This document shows, piece by piece, positions 58,601 through 64,000 of a stretch of 64,000 nucleotides of DNA. Each line of letters opens with the position of its first letter. The first letter of the stretch is position 1. The position numbers were made by a program, and so were the translations under genes. The notes beneath the pieces are model-generated. The model had not been told where the DNA came from. It was given only the letters and a program-made list of their open reading frames with translations, and did not search any database. Source of the stretch: Saccharum officinarum (Eukaryota > Streptophyta > Magnoliopsida > Poales > Poaceae); the NCBI GenBank assembly GCA_020631735.1, contig CM036223.1:9586191-9650190 (forward strand), read 5' to 3'.

Positions 58601-60692
58601 AAAATTTATTCAAGTAGCTCCTAATATAAAATGATAACATTATAACTTGAAAACTACTCAAGTAATAAGATCCAAACTTTTACGAGAGCTAAGATATATA
58701 TGAACTAACATACTCACAAATTTTCATAATTTTTGGAACACAAAATCTCAAGATATGATTTAAACAAGTTTGCATGCAATTTAAAACATATTTCAAAACC
58801 CTAATTAATTATTCCAGAAATTAAACATCACATAAGCATTCGATATTTTTCCTAGATCCTACACTTTATTTGGATCTACCAAACCCTAGATATGAAAATC
58901 ACAAACATTATTCAAATCTGTGAAATAATAAAGAAACTGAAATTTCAAACAAATCAAAAAGGAACCACTGGGCCGCCCGACCCGTCAGCGCGGCCCAAGA
59001 CTCGCGCAGCACGCCTGAGCGACGCGGCCCACAACGCGCGCGGCCCGCGACGGCCTCCCGCCCACGCGCGCGCTCTGACGAGCGGGTCCCACTGGTCAGC
59101 GAGACGAAGGCGGGGGGAGAAAACGGTCGACGGTGAACTCGCCGCCGACGGCAGCTCCGGCGAGACCAAGGGCATAGGCACGTTCGCCTCTTCCTTGCGC
59201 ACCTAGGAGTGCCACTAATTGGAGCAATGGTTGCGGCTAAGGGGGATGGCGGCGGGCATGGCGGTTCCCGGCCGTGGTTTGGCCGGCTCCGGCGACTAGA
59301 CGGCGGCGCGACCCAAACAGTCGGTCCCATGAGCATCAGTGGCTCAAGGCGGACTCAAAAAGCCAGAGAAGGGAGGCTGTGGGGTCCTAGAGAAGCACGA
59401 CCACGACGACGGTGGCGCTCCGGCGAGAAACGCCCGAGGCGAACGGTGGCGAAGATGGCAATGTGGCCTTACCTTCACACGATTGACTCAACTACGAGGT
59501 GGAGGAGATAGGGGGTTTAAGACGGAGCAGCAGACGAGGTTTGATGGACAATGGTGCGGTGGTGAGCGCGCGTGAGCTCGCCGGAGTAGAGAGGGAAGGA
59601 GGAGAAGGGAATGGGTGGGTGAGGTCTGGACGATAGCGGGGATACTCTTCAAGGCGTTTGGCAGCCGGCCAAGGCGCCAGCTCACGCGCGGCGCGTGAAG
59701 GACACGCGGCGGCGACGACCTGCGACTGTCGGTGACTAAATTTTTGTTTCAGAGCTCAATGGCATCGAAAACAACTATGTGTGGAAAACAACTTTGTCAA
59801 TTGGCTTAAGGACTAGTTTGGCCTGGTTCGTGAGTTATAAGTTGTCAAAGTAAGGTACAGTGAAACGGTTTACAGCTCAACACTTAGCCAAAATTGCGAA
59901 CTCCCAAAACAGCCTCTAAGACTGACTTATGTGCCATTTTTGAGCATGTTCAGGTCATTTTCATGAGATGGCCATATTAGAACTTTTGTTCCTTATGAAA
60001 TTCTCTACAACTTTGCTTAAGGTTGCTCCTCCATGCAAGATTTCTAAGCTGGACTTTTTAATTGGTCAAACCAGATCACTCTAGGGGTCAAAACCTAGTC
60101 AACATTTGGAAGGGCAATTTGGTAATTATGGTCAACATGAACATTGCTCCACTACTTACTCTAAATGTAATTAAGGTGTTATAAGACCTAATTAGTCACT
60201 CTACACATTGGTTACACAAAATCCTAGTGTCACACACTTTGAAACAAACAAATCAACCTTTCACCCAAATGTTGCAAGCTCATGTTGCACATGTTGCATG
60301 AGTGTGTTGCATAGTGCTTGCTAATCATGTTACAATAAAGTGGTTGCATGTCTCAAGAGGAAGTTGCACATATGGTACTTGTGTGTTGCACACTACTCAC
60401 TTCTTAACACACATGAAATATAACACATGTTGCAACGTTTCAAAAGCATGTTTCACATATTATAAACTTATGCATGAAATGAATGATGCTCACACTCATA
60501 AATGAGATGATTAATGTTAATGCTTATGAAATGCAATGCAATTAAGGAAGCCAAACACCTGGAGTGTTACAATATGTTTCCTTATCTTCGGAAATATCTA
60601 CCTTGCAAGGATCGCCACAGAAGCACATGGGTATTGCCACACCGCTAGGGAGCGGCTTTGGGACGTATGGACTTTTGGTCATCCGTCCATAG
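55693..60692 (-). pseudogene. GRF-zinc-finger-like exon split by a solo LTR
   Basis: On the minus strand an exon starts after an acceptor TTGTAG at 60692. It reads IPMCFCGDPCKVDISEDKET up to the target duplication at 60572-60576. Across the solo LTR, counting ATATG once, the same phase continues at 55857 as YKQRYWMYSNFTCEPTER, then meets TAG at 55804-55806. CxCGxxC followed by a conserved aromatic W-M-C segment recalls GRF-type zinc fingers of a multicopy grass protein family that I know only from recollection. The last cysteine is Tyr here. A donor GTACAT at 55796 and acceptor GCTGTAG at 55699 would bound a 98-bp intron. The next exon is cut by the Sirevirus LTR at 55692. It is a broken gene, likely transposon-derived. 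Confidence 0.6.
55863..60571 (-). mobile_element. Solo LTR of a B-related family
   Basis: Plus-strand ends TGTAACAGAACCGACC and CACCTGGAGTGTTACA correspond to those of B. Length is 4709 bp against 5214. It is flanked directly by ATATG on both sides (55858-55862, 60572-60576) with no internal region, PBS or second LTR, so it is a solo LTR left by LTR-LTR recombination. Divergence from B is high in the middle. The GC-rich part is at 58960-59710, and GGAAAACTTATAAAATGCTCTAC-type monomers lie near 57870. Open frames in the GC-rich part are not genes. Confidence 0.93.
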
Positions 60693-60761
60693 CTACAATT
60701 CAACAATTTCTAGTCTTAGATAACAAAACAAATAACAATATGAAAAAAGATCTACGCATAC

Positions 60762-60794
60762 CTTTGTTTTCTAGCTTTTCCACGCCTAGGCATC
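60762..60794 (-). pseudogene. Short upstream exon of the GRF-like gene (MPRRGKARKQ)
   Basis: Minus strand: acceptor CCGTAG, then ATG at 60793-60791 and a basic stretch MPRRGKARKQ, then donor GTATGC at 60761. Joined at this phase to the exon starting at 60692, the frame stays open. A basic N-terminus like this suggests a nuclear or nucleic-acid-binding protein. The intron between (60693-60761) is 69 bp. Splice sites are predicted by eye. Confidence 0.45.
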
Positions 60795-61074
60795 CTACGG
60801 TTGTAAAATACATACGAATTTTAAAAAGCACATGAACAAATAACAGTGAAGTTCATAGGTTAAGAATATGATTTCATTTTACCAAATCGATTCGAAATAA
60901 ATAACGAAGGGTGAGAGAATACCTAGCTCTCGAAGATCGATGGATAAAATACAACTTCTCACGGTCTAATAGGTCGATTGAAGAGGTTGGCCGAAGTGTA
61001 CAAAGGAAAAACCTGAAGAGTGGTAAAAAGAAAACGAGAATGAGTAGGGGGGAAGGGGTGGCTAAAACGTGTGT
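60795..61074 (-). other. Upstream region of the GRF-like gene
   Basis: No recognised coding sequence. A candidate donor TAG|GTATTC on the minus strand near 60930 suggests a leader exon ending there. A long minus-strand frame running from 61386 to 60874 crosses this region and the TGGCGCC tract, but has low-complexity content and is not considered a protein. Confidence 0.35.
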
Positions 61075-61245
61075 CCATGGCGCCAATATGCATGGCGCCA
61101 AGATCCATGGCGCCAAGTCATGGAGCCAAGATCCATGGCGCCATGCTCCCTGCCACGTCAGCACCATGACGGCAGGGTCATGGCGCCAGTGACCGTGGCG
61201 CCATGCAGTTATATCTTGGCGCCGACGACTATGACGCCAAGAAAA
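61075..61245. repeat. TGGCGCC-palindrome tract 1
   Basis: Seven exact GGCGCC hexamers, mostly as ATGGCGCCA, in about 150 bp. They alternate with near matches (TGGAGCCA, TGACGCCA) and the phrase AAGATCCATGG. Spacing is irregular, 12-45 bp. Each unit is itself palindromic. Confidence 0.8.
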
Positions 61246-61829
61246 AGGTCCATTTTTTGAAATCTTTCCGCCAGAAGCATATTTGAGAGAATCTTTCGAA
61301 AAAAGGGCTTTAAAAAAAAGACGGCGTCCCGTCTCGCACTTCCTTTGACCGCACCTCCCCATTCCCGTCTCCGTCTTCACCACCATGCCGCCCCCCCCAA
61401 CTCGTCCAATCCACGAGATTGGCAGCAGCTCCCATAATCCCCAATCCCCGAGAGCGTGTTGATGGCATCAGGTCCTTTTAAAGGCTCCTCGCACAGCAGA
61501 TGGTCGTGGCACAATGGAGCAAGGAGATCAGGACGACGGTGGCGGCGGCTTTGGTGGCGGCGGCATCGGGCTCCGGGCGGCGGCGGCGAGATCCGGACTC
61601 CGGGCGGTGGTGGCGACAGGATCCGGGCTCCGAGCGGTAGCAGCGGCATGATCTGGGCTCGGAGCTCCCGGACTCGACGGGATCCGGGCATGCGCCGGTT
61701 CCACGGTCGCATCGGCCGTCATGGACGCGGTGCCCTGTTCCGCGGCCACAGTGTCGTTGCTCGTGGAAGCGGCGGCTACGAAGGCAGTGGCACGATCCGG
61801 TCCGGGAGCACCGGAATCGAAGACGGCGA
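61246..61829. other. GC-rich segment, no assigned gene
   Basis: A GC-rich block (about 61440-61830) with GGCGGCGGC and GATCCGGGCTCC repeats that keeps several frames open on both strands. None shows a domain I recognise. On the minus strand it follows the DLN-motif frame and could be its continuation (Pro/Ser/Ala-rich). Confidence 0.4.
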
Positions 61830-61932
61830 GGTCGTGCCGGACTCGGAGGAAGAAGAAGGCTATGCTGATCATCTTCCAACAAAGGGTCTTCATTGAGATC
61901 AAATGAGCTATTAAATTCAAGTCTATGGCCAT
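61830..61932 (-). pseudogene. DLN-motif N-terminal fragment, frameshifted
   Basis: Minus-strand ATG at 61932-61930 gives MAIDLN, then the frame closes (TTA, then stop contexts). One phase over, NSSFDLNEDPLLEDDQHS follows at once. The break falls in a TTT run. Repeated DLN(E) motifs at the N-terminus are, from general knowledge, common in grass transposase-like and FAR1/MULE-related proteins, and DLN motifs are also EAR-type repression motifs. Too short to name. Confidence 0.4.
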
Positions 61933-61991
61933 GTGGAGAGTTTTTGTTTGGAGTAGATGGCAAGTTGCGATGAAGTCCCAGCAATATTTAT

Positions 61992-62220
61992 GGCCTGTTT
62001 GCATTCAATGGGTTAAAGTTTAACACCCATCACATCAATGTTTCCTCAAATGCATGGAGTACTAAATGTAGACTAATTGTATGCATGTCGACACAGATTA
62101 GGAGTAATTTACGAGACGAATTTATTAAGCCTAATTAGTCCAAGATTGAAAACTTTTTGTCAAATAAGACGAAAGTACTACAATGTTTGTTAAACTTTAA
62201 CTCCTCAAACCAAACACCCC
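61992..62220. mobile_element. MITE-like element M1
   Basis: 229 bp with imperfect inverted ends: GGCCTGTTTGCATT... against the complement GGGGTGTTTGGTTT..., followed by GGTTAAAGTTTAACA-like inner repeats. TTAT lies on both sides. The core (GCATGGAGTACTAAATGTAG, ACGAGACGAATT, CCTAATTAGTCC) is shared with M0, M2, M3 and M4. Confidence 0.75.
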
Positions 62221-62224
62221 TTAT

Positions 62225-62417
62225 AACCCATCCATGGATGTACCTTGGCTCTAATGGCTTTTTGTGGCGCCAACTGTTGTTTTTGGCGCCTGGGAACTAT
62301 TTTGAAGCAAGTAAAGCTGCACTGCTGTTTTGGCGCCTGTGTTTTTGGTGCTGGGCGCATGTGTATTTGGTGCCTGGGAATTATTTTGGCGCGTACTGTT
62401 CATCTAAAAGTTACTTT
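62225..62417. repeat. TGGCGCC tract 2
   Basis: Three exact GGCGCC hexamers plus TGGTGCC, GGGCGC and TGGCGCG variants, mostly as TTTTGGCGCCTG, with the repeated phrase CCTGGGAATTATTTTG. It resembles tract 1 (61075-61245) in word but not in surrounding sequence. Confidence 0.65.
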
Positions 62418-62661
62418 GGCCTTATTTAGATGGTAATTTTTTTTTCAACTTTAGCTAGTGTAACACTTTCGTTTATATTTGGCAATTAGTGTCCCATCAT
62501 GGACTAATTAGGCTCAAAAGATTCGTCTCGTGATTTACTACCAAACTGTACAATTAGTTATTTTTTTACCAACATTTAATGCTCCATGCATACGTTCAAA
62601 AATTGATGTGACGAAGAAAGAGTGAAAAAACTTGAAATTTAGAAGGGAAGAAAACAGGGCC
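62418..62661 (-). mobile_element. MITE-like element M0, reverse orientation
   Basis: Ends GGCCTTATTTAG and complement GGCCCTGTTTTC. The core is the complement of that in M2 (GACTAATTAGGCTCAAAAGATTCGTC, TTTAATGCTCCATGCATACG). No clear target duplication. It abuts M2, with which it forms an inverted pair. Confidence 0.7.
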
Positions 62662-62663
62662 TA

Positions 62664-62927
62664 GGCCTTGTTTAGTTCCCCCAATTCTCCCCCAAATTCC
62701 ACTATGAAAAAGAAGATTCCCCGTCACATCAAAATATCGGCAAATGCATGGAGTACTAAATGTTGATAAAATCAAAAACTAATTGCACAATTTTGTTGTA
62801 CTTTACGAGACGAACATTTTAAGCCTAGTTAGTCAAAATTTGGATAACTTTTACCAAATACAAACGAAATGGTACAGGAATTCTGATGCAGTATTTTTCT
62901 TCCCTATTCGCCGAACTAAACGAGGCC
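62664..62927 (+). mobile_element. MITE-like element M2
   Basis: 264 bp, ends GGCCTTGTTTAGTTCC and complement GGCCTCGTTTAGTTCG, flanked by CTA on both sides (62661-62663, 62928-62930). This is the common grass GGCCTTGTTTAGTT type. A 3-bp duplication allows a PIF/Harbinger-like or CACTA-like origin. Confidence 0.85.
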
Positions 62928-63055
62928 CTAATCCAATTTTTGGCGCGTCCTGCGTACTAGTAGTTGATCTGAGCGTCGGTTGAGTTTGGAATTAAATGCA
63001 GCACTAGATCCGTCTTCAACCGAAGAGGCAACCATCGCTAAATGTGCAAGAGTAA

Positions 63056-63286
63056 GGCCCCGTTCACTTCCCAAAATATTTCTTATGTCACTAGTCACAT
63101 TGAATCTTTAGACGTATGCACGGAGTATTAAATGTAGATAAAAAATAATTAATTATACAGTTTGTCTGTAAAGGTCGAGATAAATCTTTTGAGCCTAATT
63201 AATTCATGGTTGGATAAATTTTGTCAAATAACAACAAAAGTGCTACAGGAATATTTCCTCCAAATATTTCGGATCTGAACACTGGC
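63056..63286 (+). mobile_element. MITE-like element M3
   Basis: 231 bp, ends GGCCCCGTTCACTTCC and complement GCCAGTGTTCAGATCC, flanked by TAA (63053-63055, 63287-63289). Core as in the other members. Confidence 0.85.
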
Positions 63287-63369
63287 TAAATGTTGGAGCC
63301 CAAATTAACGGAGGGTAGTATGGTCCTTTGTTTGCCACACTAATCTATTCTAAATCTCCCAGTAATTGA

Positions 63370-63612
63370 GGGTGTGTTCACTTCGCGAAAACTAGCTGAA
63401 AAGTTACTATAGCATCTTTCGTTGTTATTTGGCAAAATTTATCCAATTATGGACTAACTAGGCTCAAAAGATTCGTCCCGACATTTACAGACAAACTATG
63501 CAATTAGTTATCTTTTTTACCTACGTTTAATGCTCCATATATACGTCGAAAGATTTGATGTGATGTGTGTAAGAGGAAATATTTTGGGTTGGGAGAGGAA
63601 GTGAACGCGGCC
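63370..63612 (-). mobile_element. MITE-like element M4, reverse orientation
   Basis: 243 bp, ends GGGTGTGTTCACTTCG and complement GGCCGCGTTCACTTCC, flanked by TGA (63367-63369, 63613-63615). It is the inverted counterpart of M3, 83 bp away. Confidence 0.85.
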
Positions 63613-63615
63613 TGA

Positions 63616-64000
63616 AGCTTTCACTGACAGAGACTATCTCTTTTGTTGGTGTGCGCCATTACTGTGAAGATCGCTAGCCACCTGCCAGGCTGCCACCGGT
63701 GTGAGAGAACCTACCCCTACCGAGGGCAGGTTGTCGAATCCTAGGGCGGGCCTAAACGACAGTCCATGACACTACCCGCACTCACGGTATATTCATCCTG
63801 GTCAGCAAAATTCCCTTCTCTATACTTAATTCTTCCACACCTATCCGTCCTCTATATCATTCTCTATCCACTCTATCTATTGTGCGATTCACTTGTCACT
63901 TTATCTAAATATATCCATGTGTGATCTAGTTTTGAAGGATTTATTGAAACGAATTTAATGGTGCAATCGAAATTTAATTTGGATTTTTGTTTTGTGAGTT
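63616..64000. other. Unassigned sequence at the window end
   Basis: Mixed-composition DNA with a pyrimidine-rich stretch (about 63805-63900). No frame, repeat or motif that I can identify. Confidence 0.5.

Noticed and set aside
58892..59685. Overlapping GC-rich frames in the solo LTR
   Set aside because: This is the LTR leader segment, with frames open in several phases and no conserved domain.
60874..61386. 170-codon minus-strand frame over TGGCGCC tract 1
   Set aside because: Its middle is translated palindromic repeat (WRHG/APW-like), and predicted splice sites of the GRF-like gene place this in upstream or leader sequence.

Overview
The window is intergenic DNA of a grass nuclear genome. 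The evidence is Sirevirus-type Ty1/copia LTRs full of CGTCCGGT motifs, grass Ty3/gypsy LTRs starting TGTAACA, GGCCTTGTTTAGTT-type MITEs, and GC-rich leader segments in the LTRs. An Andropogoneae grass (sugarcane, sorghum, Miscanthus or maize relatives) fits best, but the species cannot be fixed from sequence alone. No intact host gene, rRNA, tRNA or CRISPR array was found. Almost everything from 1 to 60571 is nested LTR retrotransposons.

Layout, oldest to youngest. (1) A broken minus-strand gene-like locus (GRF-zinc-finger-like exon) lies at the right, 55693-55857 and 60572-60794. (2) A Sirevirus (Sire-1) sits in it: its pol 3' end and 3' noncoding region are 1-2293, and its probable 3' LTR remnant is 54326-55692. 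(3) A non-coding gypsy-type family (A) starts at 2294 inside Sire-1 and now forms a tandem LTR-internal-LTR-internal array ending at a deletion at 54325. Each A LTR is 4771 bp. (4) A second non-coding family (B, minus strand, two 5214-bp LTRs) sits in the first LTR of A at 5644-42407, with TSD GATAA. (5) Two young elements sit in B. A Sirevirus (Sire-2, plus strand, 15685-26732, TSD CCTTG) lies in the B internal region. Element C (minus strand, 27808-38027, TSD GTATT), which has gag/protease remnants but no reverse transcriptase, lies in a B LTR.

The right flank holds a solo LTR of a B relative (55863-60571, TSD ATATG) that splits the gene-like exon. Beyond it are two tracts rich in TGGCGCC, a frameshifted DLN-motif reading frame, and five MITE-like elements (61992-63612), four of them in inverted pairs.

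Sire-2 is the only element with near-complete coding capacity: a full gag (18016-20073), and a pol covering protease, integrase, RT and RNase H that is broken by three single-base losses. A and B carry no recognisable proteins, so they would have had to use enzymes supplied by autonomous relatives. LTR divergence, estimated by eye, falls in the order the nesting requires: A about 1.5 percent, B about 1 percent, Sire-2 about 0.5 percent, C lower still outside one variable patch. The many GC-rich open frames inside LTRs (for example near 3.0-4.9, 9.1-9.9, 29.6-30.4, 40.7-41.5 and 47.6-49.6 kb) are not considered genes.
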